Shown here: one piece after another, positions 35,530 to 47,965 of the stretch | Numbering within the stretch: the stretch's first letter is position 1 | How the letters are laid out: each line of letters opens with the position of its first letter | Assembly (NCBI GenBank): GCA_008711295.1 | Contig: VUYV01000334.1 | Location: forward strand, 95,161-159,160 | Direction of reading: 5' to 3' | Source: Anarhynchus alexandrinus | Taxonomy: Eukaryota; Chordata; Aves; Charadriiformes; Charadriidae | Length of the DNA stretch: 64,000 bases | Program-made: the position numbers and the translations under genes | Notes under the pieces: generated by a model | Told to the model about the DNA's origin: nothing | Databases searched by the model: none | What the model saw: the letters and a program-made list of their open reading frames with translations, nothing else

Positions 35530-36060
35530 GATTTGGAATAAAAAGTGAGATGCTTAAATGCAGGTATCTTCATGTGAGCTAGGTGCTTAAACTCCCATAC
35601 AAGCCCAATGATGGGCTCCATTTGCCTAAACATAGCATCTAGGGCTGAACTGAATGGTTGAAAATAGGTGTCTAGAGCCATTTGGGATGCCCCAGGGTAC
35701 CCCACTGGCTTCTAGAAGCTACCCTGGAAGAGCGTGGGCTTCCCTTAAGTCCCATGGCATATCTGCCAGCTCCATGCAGATGCTTCAGAAACCCCAGGGC
35801 ATCTCAGATGGCAATAGATGCATGTGCTTGAGCAGCTCAGTCAAGCTCCTAGTCAACAAGCAGTGGAGGCTAGAGAGCAGTTCAGCTGACCAAAGTGTCT
35901 ACTGTAGGGCAAGGTGAACCACTCTCTGGACTCCGCTGACTGTGCTGAGTAGATGTCCATCAGATGTGGGTGTTTAGACGTCTAACTCACATGGAGGCAC
36001 ATGCTTCTGGGCATCTACGAGTGTGTGTCTTAATCTGTGAGCTGGATCCCACTCCAGATG
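35530..36060 (+). repeat. diverged dispersed repeat related to 40680-40860
   Basis: Words such as 'tgtcttaatctgtgagctgg' then 'atccca' (36026-36051) match 'tgtcttaatctgcaagttgg' then 'atcccg' at 40831-40856. The upstream 'cctaaacatagcatctagg' region resembles 'acacctgtgtttaggcaaac' there. Both are in the same orientation. This is probably one old family, which I cannot name. Confidence 0.35.
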
Positions 36061-36106
36061 CCTGGCTCTCATGCCTTTAGAGACTTTAAGATGGAAAACT
36101 GTGTAT

Positions 36107-36148
36107 AGGCTCAATTCTGCTCTCACTTAAACTGATATAAATCAGGAG
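36107..36148. repeat. ancient amniote repeat fragment
   Basis: 'ggctcaattctgctctcact' followed by 'taaactgatataaatcagga' is the reverse-strand counterpart of words at 9786-9877. Confidence 0.45.
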
Positions 36149-36399
36149 GCATCATTTCCATAATGCCAGACTTACGAGTGTATCAAAGGGAGCAGAGGGT
36201 GGCCTTGTTCTGCAAGAATAATTATTTGAATCCGCTTTACTGACTGGTATGTAATGGGTTTGACCCCAAAGGAGCATCTCTGCTTTTCCTGTTGGTGAGC
36301 ACATAATGAAAATGGACAAGTCCCACCAAGCCACCTACGGGAAAAATCCTGCTGTTATGTGAATACCATCCAGATAGAGAAAGCTCCTGAAGCACAACA

Positions 36400-37640
36400 G
36401 TCACAAGGGTCTTCTCCTCATGACATGGTCTCCTCCTTTGTCTTTGTAGACCTTGCTTTTCTTATACATGTTCTGCGGACCAAGGGAGGTCTTGGACAGC
36501 CCTGTGTGGAAGTGGAGAGTGGGGAAGGTGTGAGGAGATGCTTTCCTCATTTTCCTTTCTTTTCCAAGTTTCTCCTTATTATTTATTAGTATTTATTTAT
36601 TCCTCACCATTCATTCCACTCCACCAAAAATCCTGAAGGCACGTCTGCTCAGACATAGGCTAGCAAGCAGCCGAGTATCACCCATGTTTTTGAGGGAAGG
36701 CACCATCTTGTCAGAGCTCCTTCCCAGCATGCACTTGCCACCCGCTGCTACCACTTGGAAAGCACAAGAGGCCTGAGTTCTTTCCAAGACAGGCTCCCAA
36801 AACCTCCAAAATCCTCCAGTATGTGATGAAATCCTCCCCACTGAAACCCTGGTTCCCACTGGTGTGCGTTCCTCCAGACCCAGTTGCCCCACTGCCCGCC
36901 TGTCCCTGACTGACTGCAGCTCAGCCTTACACCTCTTAATCTCAGTGGAGACACACTCGATCTATATCTTATGGCATCGCTTTCTGTCACTCCCAGGACA
37001 AAACTTGCCCAAACAAGACCTGTCGTAGCTTTGGACTATCTGACGAGCCCACCAGCAGTGTGGAAGACATAAAACACAGACCTGTAGCACCCCAGGGGAT
37101 TCCCCCATGGTAAAAAACATGCTTGTCCGGCAGTCAAGGACAAGTATCTTCTTGTGGGTGGGTTTTTTCACTATTGCTTTCCCTTCCCACAGACTGTCTG
37201 CCTGATTACATCGCCTTCTTCAAAGCTACATCCCTGTCTGTAACCCTTCCCCAGCCTGCCCCTGCCCTCACCCCACCTGAGCACCCCTTTGTACAGATTG
37301 CATGTATGATACAACCTGAAATTCCAAAGCTATTGTACAAAGTAGGATTGTCACCTTTTTTTTCCTCAGTATTTTGTTAAGTCTGATGATTTTTTTATGA
37401 TTATTTATTTTATGAATAAATGTATATATTAGTAAGAGTATATATTTGCGGAAATAACTCATCGGGACAGTGTTGTTGCTCTGCTGTTGTGCTTGTGACC
37501 TCATTGGCTTTTACCCTATTTTCTACTGACAGCACACTAGCGATGTCTTGTAACTGTTTTTTGTTACCAGTTAAGTTTGATAGATGTGTTAACTTTATAA
37601 TGAAAATTAAAAAAAAAAAAAAGGCATTAATTTTAACCTG
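36400..37640 (+). promoter_or_regulatory. candidate distal 3' UTR end (AU-rich, polyadenylation signals)
   Basis: Overlapping ATTTA pentamers at 36578-36601 form an AU-rich element. Further right, ATTTATTT is followed by AATAAA at 37415-37420, directly abutting the Pumilio-type word TGTATATA at 37421-37428. ATTAAA at 37606-37611 precedes an A-tract. The T/A-rich texture of 37290-37640 contrasts with its surroundings and looks like the end of a long plus-strand 3' UTR. It could be the distal end of WNT3A (8 kb past the stop), the end of another transcript, or chance. No coding exon is attached. Confidence 0.3.
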
Positions 37641-38560
37641 TGTCTGAGTATTTTTCCCACCGTTCCACAGTTTTGATAGGATGGTATTTCATATCACGGG
37701 CTCAAATACAGCTGGGAAGAAGTAGGGAACAAATATGTCTTCCTCCTGTAGGACAGAAGTTGTGTGCTTTGGAAGAAGAGATGCCACCTGAGTTGGCACC
37801 ATTTAACCCTTGCCTGTGGGTAGCTGCTGTGGTAGGTGACAACCCAGTTATGAGTAAAACATGTACACTTAAACTGCCACAAGAGCATCTCTAGGACAGG
37901 GACCCATTTTCCCTCCAAGAATACAGTTGCAATCTGAAGAAAGGTTGCTGGAAGACATGCATCTTGCTTCAAAAGTGGGGAGGACAAAGACCAGCCACGT
38001 GGCTGGTCATGGCTGAGCGCTGGTACATGGTAAGCCACTACCGCCTTGGCCGGTGACTGCAGTAAATATTGTTTCTCCGGAGCAAGAAAAGCCCGACATG
38101 GGCGAGGCATCACTTTGCACAATGCCCCTGGAAGTCTCTGAGAAATCTTGTGTTGGTTCTGCCATTTCCTGCCATTTTCTTCCTCTATCGGTGCATTAGG
38201 TTGGGAGCCTGCTAGACATAGTCATGCAACCACCAGGGCTGTAATCATGCTGGAAAAGCGAATAGATTGCAAGGACTGAGCATTAGGACACAATTAGGGG
38301 GAGACACTGTTGACAGGCTAGATGGGGCAACCCATGTTGTTCCTTTCATCGGAACCTACCATGGCTGGCCTTCCATTGCACCTACCATGGCTAAAATGGG
38401 CTGTGTACAGAGAAATCTGCTCCCAAAAGAAACTCTGTAATGGCTTATCCCATTCCTCCATCCTTAGTGAGGAAAGGCATCCTCACAAAATGGGCTCATT
38501 TGATTCTGAAAGCAGCACAGCTTCTCTTCGACACTTTCAGTTTAACTAGACTGCTGCAGA
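37641..38560. other. non-coding DNA without recognised elements
   Basis: No exon or transposon is recognised. The stretch ends at the minisatellite. Confidence 0.35.
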
Positions 38561-38790
38561 GTTGATGGGTTTGCTACAGAGGCGATGGATTTGCTGTCAA
38601 GGTGATAGGTTGCCTGCAGAGGCGATGGGTTGTCTGCAGAGGTGACAGGTTGCCTGCGGATGTGATGGGTTGGCTGCAGAGGTGATGGGTTGGTTGCAGA
38701 GGCGATGGGTTGGCTGCAGAGGTGATGAGTTGGTTCCAGCGGCAATGGGTTGGCTGCAGAGGCGATGGGTTTGCTGCAGAGGAGAGAGCT
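38561..38790. repeat. 20-bp minisatellite, about 11.5 units
   Basis: Units begin every 20 bp from 38561 to 38761 with consensus close to GRYGATGGGTTGGCTGCAGA, ending in a partial unit. Units differ by one to five substitutions. Because 20 is not a multiple of three, each open strand gives a 20-residue protein period, which explains the repetitive frames on both strands here. Confidence 0.97.
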
Positions 38791-40679
38791 GCAGGCAAAC
38801 AGGACAGCATTTCCAAGGGCTCTGTGCCTGTTCACCTCCCACCCCACTCATACAAACAGAAACAGATCAGATCCCACAGGTCTTCTTGTGGCCTTCACCA
38901 TTCACTTAGGAGAGATTCAAGCAACCCAGCTTTATCCATCATAGACCAGGTAGATACCTCTAAGCTCACCCTTGATGACTCCTTTATAGCCAATGGAGGG
39001 ATCTGAGCACATCCAGAGATTTATCCCACTTATTTAAAACATAGACCTTAGCTGGTATAAATCACCTTCCAGAGGCATCTGTTTTTCTACAGAGACTATA
39101 AATGAGCACATCTGTAAACAAAAAAAAAAAAGCACTTTTCCTATGAGAAGGGACTGGGAGGCAAGTAGCATACTGTGATGCCTCAGACAAAATATCCCCC
39201 TTGCAAACACACACCCATGCCTTGCTTGAAATGACACAGGTCAAACACCACAGAGAGCTTTCAGCATACCGGACTCAACATATTTTCCAGAAATAAATGA
39301 TAAACATTCTTATTAAAGAGCACTTGAGATAAGCTTGTTTGTTAAGCTGTGTTGCCTGCTTCACCAGATTTGAGCAAGAGCCTTTTTTTTTTTTTTGGCT
39401 TAAATAGGAAAAACTAAGAAATGAGTGGACATCTCAGTCGCTCTTACCTTATATGTGCTATTAACCCCTAAAGACCCTTTTATGAACTAAAGAAGAAAAT
39501 CTGGTGTTGATAACTCATTGCTGCCCCATGACCTGGACTTTTTGTCATTAGGGAAACTCTAGAAGTCCAGACTGTAGAGTCTGGAACTCTTTTGCAGAGC
39601 AGTCCTCTTCCCCTCTATGGGTAGGCAGTACAGCCTAACTGTGGTCACTTTTAGCCATGGCAATGGGCTTTGCTCGTGACAACCCAGGTCATAGAAGTCA
39701 CCTAAAACTCTTCCACTACCAAGTGGCAGCTATTCGATACACAGAGCCAAGGGTCTAACCTCATTCCCAAGCATAGTTTAAGGATTGATGTGCACACAGG
39801 TCTTGATACAGAGAGGTAATTAGGCACCCAACTTACTTCTAATCAGTAGAGTTGAGAGCTCCACGTCTCTTTGAGAAACAGTGCAGTGAACCTGGCCGAA
39901 GGTTTGGTTCCCAGCAAAAAAATCAGTCCTGTCTACACTACTGCTAAGCAAAACCATGGCCAAGTTCACATGCCACATCACCTCTCCTGACTGCTTTCCA
40001 TGCACAGGCTTCCCAGTCACATACAAATAGTAACGCAAACCAGTCTGGGATGTGCCAGGTCTATGGCACATGTGCAAATTGGTCTGTACACGCAGAGTGA
40101 GCCCAAGGCTTCTGAGAGCCCCCAGAGTCCTTGTGCACCAGTCTGGTGGAAACAAACCGCCCATAGTCAGACAAATCTGCATGTGAACAAGGCCTCCGAA
40201 GCCTCCACAAGCTTGCAGACTTGCCACACAGGCTTCACTGATTACAAGGAGTGGGATTCAACTCACAGACTCAAACACACAAATGTAGGTGCCCACAGAA
40301 CCACAAATAGGCATATCGATGCCCTCTAGGCATTTTGATCTGGAGTATTCTGCCTGTCCTCCAGGTGCTGTTCCAGAACGGGTCTCCTGAAGGTCTGTGT
40401 CATGTCTGGCAGCTCCAGGACTATGTCTCAGATACCCCAAGACAAAAAGGCACTAGACACTTTAGTCAAGTGAATTGAGCCCAATTGGCCTGAATTTGAG
40501 GTCTGACTTTCAAGTTCCCGTCACTGTTAGTGAAGTCTAACGAGGGATTCATTTCACCATAAGGTCTGAGTGCCGCCTTATGTCACTTAGGGCATCTGCA
40601 ATATCACAGGGGCTTGGCACATATAATGCTACAGACCCTTTAGGAAACCCATGTCCTTCTGGATTGGCACAGGGAGATC
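38791..40679. other. non-coding DNA, partly old repeat-like
   Basis: No exon is recognised. Poly-A near 39120-39132 and poly-T near 39384-39397. The 39800-40500 interval has the feel of decayed dispersed repeats (recurrent 'tgtggcacatgtgc'-like words), but no family can be named. Confidence 0.3.
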
Positions 40680-40860
40680 CAGAGGAGTTACACTAAGATA
40701 CCGTAGATGGTACCGGACACCTGTGTTTAGGCAAACCCATTGAAAATTTGATCTCCACTGGTTGTAATGGGAGCTTAGACTCTCCGAGCGCACGTAGGCA
40801 GCACACTACATATTGCTACCAAGATTTAGATGTCTTAATCTGCAAGTTGGATCCCGTTTG
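40680..40860 (+). repeat. diverged dispersed repeat related to 35530-36060
   Basis: It shares the 'tgtcttaatctgYRAGYTGG' then 'atccc' block (40831-40856) with 36026-36051, in the same orientation, plus looser similarity upstream including 'tgtttaggcaaacccattga'. Confidence 0.35.
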
Positions 40861-41689
40861 AGCAATCAGTCCCATGCAGCATCCTTTGAAGCTGCGAAAA
40901 CCAGCTGAAAGCAATTCCTGACCAGCAGCTAACCAGGCCATAAAGAAATAAGCTGTGACCCAACATAATTTGAAAGCTTTGCCATCTCATTGCTACCCAG
41001 CCTGGCTTTGGAATTTGCTTACTGATCTCTTTTATTTGCAGGTGTGGATTTTTTTTCCCCATCGTACAGTCATTTGGAGGCACATAGCCAGATTTGCATT
41101 CCACAGGGCTACAATCCGGTCTGGGATTTGCCTGCGAGTGTCAACAGGTGAAGTGTTAACTAATGAACTTGGTGGTAGTGTTAAGGTGAGGTCAGCTCAG
41201 TTTCTCCGCAAGTTGGTTTCGTGCAAGGACAGCAAGGTTAAATAGACTTCAACAGTGATCTAAAAAAGATCTGTGCTCTGGACCTGACCCTTTAAAACCT
41301 TGTTCCATTCTCCCTAGTTCGTGCACATCCCAACACCCTGAGTTTCACCTGCTCTTTTGTCCAAGAGGAGGTACAGCAGTTCTGCGTTGAGTATGTCTCA
41401 CCAAGCTCCTGAACTCTGAGAAATAAAGTGGCTCTATGATATTTTTTCCTGGGATATGTGAGGCCATGGCCATTCCCAATTCTGCTGCATTGGCGTGTGT
41501 GGGAAACGGCGGTGGTAGTGGTGGTGTGCCAACTTGTTATAGTGAGAATTTCTTTCATGCAGGCATCCAAGGAGAGCCTCGAACCTGTTTTTTCTGTCCT
41601 AATCAATGCTGTTGGGTTATGCAGGCAGTGTCTTTCATCCTGGGAATATCAAGGTCTTTATGCAAAATGGGATAGCTTCAGTGAGAAAA
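40861..41689. other. non-coding DNA without recognised elements
   Basis: No exon, transposon or simple repeat of note is recognised. Confidence 0.35.
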
Positions 41690-41815
41690 GTATCCCAGAA
41701 CAGTCACACAGCAAGGACAGCTGGCAGCGTATGGAAATCCAAGTGCAAGCCTCCCCTCCCTATCAGACAGAGACTTGAACCTACAGCCAATATCCTGGCT
41801 GAGTCACCAGCCGTT
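41690..41815 (-). mobile_element. MIR-like SINE fragment
   Basis: 'gaacagtcacacagcaagga', 'acagagacttgaacctacag' and a trailing 'ccaatatcctggc' follow the order of the MIR complement. Confidence 0.45.
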
Positions 41816-44800
41816 TTTGTGCGACTGATAGCTCCAGTCTAGTCTTGAGCAACCTCACTGGAATTCTGGTTTCGACAAACCACTGCTTTCCAGAGAAAAA
41901 AATGCTTCCTCTGAAATTGCTGCTCCCTCACAAGCAGTACGCCTGAATTCCAAGTGGTCTCAAAAATAAAGAAGCAACTTGGGTCCCACCCACCATTTCG
42001 ACCCAAGTTCAGAGACTGAGCAGTAGCTTTTGGCCAGTCAATGTGAATGAAGTTGGGTGAGTTTTTTGACAAAGATTTATCCCATTGCACATAGACTGTG
42101 ATGAGACACAGCCCCTTCAAACGCTTAACAGATGGTTACCCATCTGTTAGGATGGTTACACCTAACACGTTGCTAACCCAAGCCAGAAGAGCAGACCAGA
42201 CTTTGCAGGAGATTTCTCTCAGGCATGCTTTCCGCAGTGTCAGTGGGGACAGTAGGGTGTCTCAAGGGAGTGGGAAGGACAAGTAAATAGCCCTGAAGTG
42301 AGTAAAGGAAGGACTTTGGCTGATATCAACAGCTAAATCGATAAGCACACTTGTTACTGGTTCAACCACAGAGTGGGAACGCCATCCCCCAAGCAGCGCA
42401 GTCAGGCAGAAGGAGTTTGGCACATAGAGGGCTGGCGAGGAGCTAACCTTTAGACTTGTTAATGAATGATAATCGAGTGGTCCTCAAGAGCTCTGAATAA
42501 GTTCCCTGTCTGCCCAGCTGCTGTTACAGGCTGGCAGGGACTGCTCGACACACCTCGCCTTAGCAGCAGATGTTGTTCCTGCGGGGAAGAGGAAGGTTAC
42601 ACATTAAAAGGCAGCAGACACTCCAAATTCATATGGAATAAAACACAACCGAAAGTCTGGCTGCGCAACTTCACTGAATTATTTTTTCCTCCTCTTTAAT
42701 TAAGATGCTTCAATATCTGTGGAACACAATGAGACCCAGGTGTCATTGTTATTCTGATAGTCTCAATCATAACCATATTCCTTGTCTTGTGACGGTGTCT
42801 CCAGTGCTTATCATGGCTGAAGACCACCCCTGGTGCTCAAATACAAAACAAGGTGGTAGACCCTGTTCTAAAGAACTCCCAGTCCAAGTGATCTGTTTCC
42901 ACCGAACCCTGTTTACATCCATCAGCGATGCTGATAAATAAAAATAGCTCCTAGCCGTTACTGTAGGCTGCCTGAGCCAGTTTGCCCGTAGACACAACAA
43001 CTATACCCAAGGAGGCCACAAAGTTGTGCATACCGCACAGACGTCTTGTAAGTCATCTGAATGCAAAAATAACATCACGTTAGTAACAGTAACAATGTCT
43101 GGCTTACCTAAAGAAAAGTGAGGTCCACTTTTAGCATCATTTATCAAACATGTCATGTCAAGGAAATTACTTTTTTCACTTGTGGCTTGGAATTAGTACA
43201 AACCAATAAAAAAGTTACAGTTTTGCTAGCTCACCAAGCATGTGGTTATACCTCGCTGGCACAAAGAAGGTGGGAACTGCTCTGTAAGCAGAGGCCATAG
43301 GGCGCAAACTGGCATGATCTGCAAAAAAACCTCCATGGAGTATCCAGGTCTGGGGAGACAATAGGTCTGAGAGGTGAATATAGAACAAATATCCACCATT
43401 TCTCATAATATTAAAACTAGGAGACATCCACTATAATTAGCAGGTGGAAAATAACAGAAAAGAGTGTTTCTTCTCATAGGACATAGTTTGACAGTAGAAA
43501 TCTCTGCCACGTGGAGGTGTGGAAACCGAAATTTACCTGAGTTTAAAAAGCAACAAAATTCACTGAAGAAAAATGCATTAGGAGTTTTTGCAGTCAAAGA
43601 TCCAATTCCTCAATCAGAAATCCCAGCCCGGGGTTGCTGGGAGTTGGGCATACGCCAGCCGAAGTATCACCCTGTGTTTGTCCTGTTCTTCTGCTCTTCC
43701 CCAGGCACCTACTCTTGGCCTCTGTCAGAGACAGGAGACGGGGCCAACACAACCTGCTGTCTGATCCAGCACAGCTGATCGTATATTCATTGACATGTAA
43801 ATGCCCATGAAACAAACTTTGGAGAGACTAATACTCTTTCTACACTTCAGGAGGGAAATTACTTTCAGGAAAAAGGTGATTTATTCTTTCATTTTGGCTA
43901 AAAAAACTGAAGACAGTGCTCATTTCACTTAACTTAAAAAGATTAAAAGTCTGACAAATCTTTACAGCCAAGGGAGAGAACAGGACATGTCCAGCAAGTG
44001 ATTTGCATGACCAACTTTGGGTGTCTGTTTTAAGAGATTAATGTCCCCCTGGGGGTGACTCTCCTCTCCCTTGACTACAAAGCAAGCCTGGGCTGACTAA
44101 CTTGGACCTGGGCATCTAACTTTCAGATGCATAAATTAGCGCTGATGAAACCCTCCCAAAACTGCAAGCCTCACCTCGAATTTGCAGGAATCTCAACTGT
44201 GAGCAAGAACACAGAAAAAGTACCCAAAAATGATTAAACACTAAAGAAAACACACATAAATTTCAAAATTGTTTTGTATGGGCTAACTGAATTTCGGCAT
44301 CAAAATTTCCTTTGAACCCCTCAGGTTTACGTGCCTAGTCCAACATTAGTTCTCCCTGAGAATTTTAGAAGCCTACAGTATTTTCCATAAGAAGGAAAAG
44401 CTCTTGATAATCACGGGACCTGAAGAGTGAAGGTCACTTCTAACTAGGGAGAAACTTGTAGCTGAAGACACCAAAGCAAATTTCATTTCTGACCAAAAAA
44501 TGGCCTTAATGTCTGTCCAGACCATGAAACAATATCCCTAATGGGAGTAATCTGAATAGACTCTACTTAGCTGCTGAAGAAGCACAAAAGGGTTGAGTCG
44601 AGTCAGCTGGATTTTGACCCTGTGGTTGGAAGGAATCTAGGTAGTTCAAACCTAGCACTCACCTTGCTAAGCCTTCCTTAGCAAGGAGTCTTTCAGAGTA
44701 CGCCAGTGGTGGTGAACGGACTCCTCTTTCAGATCCAAAGTCATAGGAGCTCTTGTCTTTTCACTTCTACAAGTGAAAGGCTCCCTGTCAGATTCAGGAG

Positions 44801-46267
44801 CCAGCTGTAAATCAGAACTGGGAGTGACTTTGAAGGGTAAATTTAAGGAGCTGTAACTCTGCAAGTGCCACAAACTCGACTCATACTGCAGTTTTTAATG
44901 AAAAACTGTGGAAAAATAGAAAAAAATTCTTTGGGACTTTTCATTCCTAACCCACTGTATGCTGACTACTAAGCAGAATGAAATAATTTATCCCATTGGG
45001 AACCGAAATCACAATTTGTGAGGACAGAGGAAGTTGCACTTACTTATCCCAGGTCCATGGTCTCTTAGTGTCAGAAATGTGCAATTTTCCCTTTTTGTTT
45101 GGAATACTCAAACATGTCAGACTGACACAATGGTCTCTAACTGTAAACTTCTCAAAATCAATAGGAGGCAGAAGTTGCTTCCTGCTCCAGATCATTTGAG
45201 TACAGGGTATCTGAAGGATTAAAAGCTTGAGAATCAGCAGTTTGGAGAAACAATGCATGTTGGAAATGAGTCCTCTATAGGCTTGTTCTTCAAGCTTTAA
45301 ATTCATGGTTGGATGTTCTTCTTTGACTACTCCACTCCATCTTTGACACTCTCCATTTTGAAATCCCTTCATTACAGGCCATCTCTTCCATAAAGCTCCT
45401 CTGACCTCCCAAGTGACCTTCTTAGTACTAATCTTTCAACAGTGCTGTCATGTATAGCCATGGGCAGACAAAAACCTTTGATTTACAAAGCTCCAGAGAA
45501 TATTTATTCCAGTCTCCTCAACCCAAGCAGATGCATCAAAATCCACCCCTGAAGCAGAGTATCTCTTGAGATGGTGTAAAGCCAACTCCAGGCAGAAGAT
45601 GTTTGGTAAAGACAAGAAGTACAAACTGTAAATGAACATTTTTCCATATGACTCGAGTTCCAGTTTTGGCTTTCTTGTTCACCAGGGGAGCATGGAGAGA
45701 CATCTGGTGGCTGAATAGTTCTCTGCAAGCAAACACATCTCGGGACGTGTCTTTGTTCGGGGGGTGTCTCAAGAAAAGTGTATATCTTCATAGACACTAT
45801 GCTGTTCATTCACTTGAAGCACCATCACGCACCATCACTTCTCCCACTTCAATAACAAATCTGCCACCTGTTCATTGGGGCAAAAAAACGTGGCAAAAAT
45901 GTGCCCGATGAAACAACAGATCTCTTCTGGATGCCTCAAACACTGGGTATCACTGGAAGTTGCTGACATAAGTGAAATGAACTGGACATAGCATAGTTCT
46001 CACCTCTTATTCCACCGAGACAATGGTAGAATGACTGTAGATTTGTACAGGGGCAAGTCTAGGTCTGTAATGTTTGCATAAGAAGCCTCTTGTAACCATC
46101 ATATGCAACTCCTTTTGCTCTAAAAATTCTATTCCCTACCACTTGAGCTCAACAGTCAATACCCCGGGGAACGCACATGAGCAGTTGCATAAGCATTCCC
46201 CTGGTAGAGGACAATGGCCAGCAGGTGCAGATTGTCCCTTGCACTGCAGTGCCACGGCCACAGTGCT
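41816..46267. other. non-coding DNA without recognised elements
   Basis: No exon or named transposon is recognised. One perfect hairpin is present (42126-42149). The interval is AT-leaning and low in simple repeats. Confidence 0.35.
42126..42149. repeat. 10-bp perfect hairpin with TTAC loop
   Basis: TAACAGATGG at 42126-42135 is the exact reverse complement of CCATCTGTTA at 42140-42149. The loop is only four bases. Confidence 0.93.
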
Positions 46268-46345
46268 CAGCTATTATGTTCAAATAGAGCCTGAATGCCA
46301 CAATTATATTGTCTCCATTGTGCTAGGGGCTATACAAATACAAAA
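46268..46345 (+). repeat. decayed copy of the 'ccccattgtgct' amniote repeat
   Basis: 'agcctgaatgcc' and 'tctccattgtgctaggggct' then 'atacaaata' align in order with 13129-13245. It is the same family and orientation, but more diverged. Confidence 0.5.
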
Positions 46346-47892
46346 GGGCTCAAATCTCAGAGGTGTGTTGCACAGCCTTAGTGCAGCAAAGGTGTTCAGT
46401 GTAGTTGGTGCTACGGAGTCTTCCTGACAGAAAGGTCTCAAGAAATTGTTTTTTTATTTTATTTCTATTATGACACAACCAAAGGTTGGCTATAAGGCAT
46501 GCACTTAATGATAGGCATTCCGTGGCCCATAAATGTTAAAAATTGACTGGAAGGATAAATCACATGAAACTAATTTACAGAAGAATAAAATTATCTCAGT
46601 GGGGTGTTGCAGATAAACAGGGAACAGAAACAAAATCTTATGAATTCCTGCCCTGGTTTCAAGCCCATACTTCTCATTCCAGCCCTCTCTCTGCCCTCTC
46701 TCATTTCACCTCGGAGGACATCCAAAGGGTGGTGATCAATCAGGTCTTAATTTCTCCTTTTCTCAACAAAACACTGGCAGAAAGATTTTTTTCTCCCACC
46801 AGGCTTCATAAGAAGGTCTTCTTCTGCACTTGGTAGCAGAGGTTCAAGTAAGGCAGATAGTTAGCTAATGCCTGCAGTCCTCCAAACCAAGAGCTCACTA
46901 AAGAGAATCACTGCAGCATTCAAACATGCAGCTTAAAGTAATCTGACAGAGGCACCGTCAATAATTCCTCCTAATCCTCCATTGCATGACTAGTGTGGAA
47001 ACCTTCTCAAGATCTTCAGATGTTAGGCCTGAGGCATTGCTGGAGAGGACACAACTTCACTGATTGTTAATCCCTCCAGACTCTAAACCTGAAGAGGACC
47101 AGCATAGGCTTTTGTTCTGGAATTGTCTACTCATGGGATGAAATAAAAGGCAAGGAAGAAATTACCAAAATGAGCTTCATTCTGCACTGTTGCCTCCCAT
47201 TACATTGTTTTCCCATGATTATTGTCACCTCAAGAACTGAAGTACAGCACAAGCTGGTTGACTATTGCTATCCCTGTTTTGCTATGGGACCTCTAACAGA
47301 TGTTGTAGGCTGTAAACTACCCATCGCCAAAGTGTGCCCATAGTGACATACACTGCTCATCTGTGTTGGACTAGGTTTTTAGCTCAGCACTTCCATCAGG
47401 TTCAGGAGGCCCAAAGTGACAGCACAATGATGAGCTGACCTCCTCATGAGGTCACATTAGGCATCAACGGTAAAACTGTGACAACAGTTCTCCATGGTTT
47501 CCACCACTATTTCTTTTGATAGTGAAACAATGACTACAAAATTTCCCCAAGTCAATTTTGCTTCAGGCAAGTTGGAGCACTTCCTCCTGCCAGGACCAGG
47601 TTGGTCTCTTCATCAGCTGTAGCCCAAACTCATGAGTGCAACTGAAACACTCTCCTACCAGTGACGCCTCCCAGTGGTGACATCCGATTTTGGTTACTGA
47701 GCATACAGAAATGTAGATGAGGTTTACTGTATAGGTTGCTTCCTCTGAACTGCATGCCTTCACCCACTGTCTATCGAAGTAGAAGATAGCAGGTGTCAGG
47801 ATAATTAACCTACACTTCCCTTCCAGCTTTGTGACCACACCATGCGAACAGCTCATGATCTTTAACATATTTCCAAAAAATGGAGTGGAGTG
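46346..47892. other. non-coding DNA without recognised elements
   Basis: No exon or transposon is recognised on either strand. Confidence 0.35.
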
Positions 47893-47965
47893 CACTTATC
47901 TTTATTTTACAAATGAGGAGCAGAGGCACAAAAAAACCCAAAAGACGAGTCATTTCACCTGACTT
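47893..47965 (-). mobile_element. MIR-like SINE fragment
   Basis: 'tattttacaaatgaggagca' and 'gaggcaca' match the MIR complement near its 3' end. Similarity fades quickly afterwards. Confidence 0.4.

Noticed and set aside
38542..38909. Repetitive protein frames on both strands (periodic SPLQPTHHLCS-like words)
   Set aside because: Produced by the 20-bp minisatellite translated in three frames. Not a gene.
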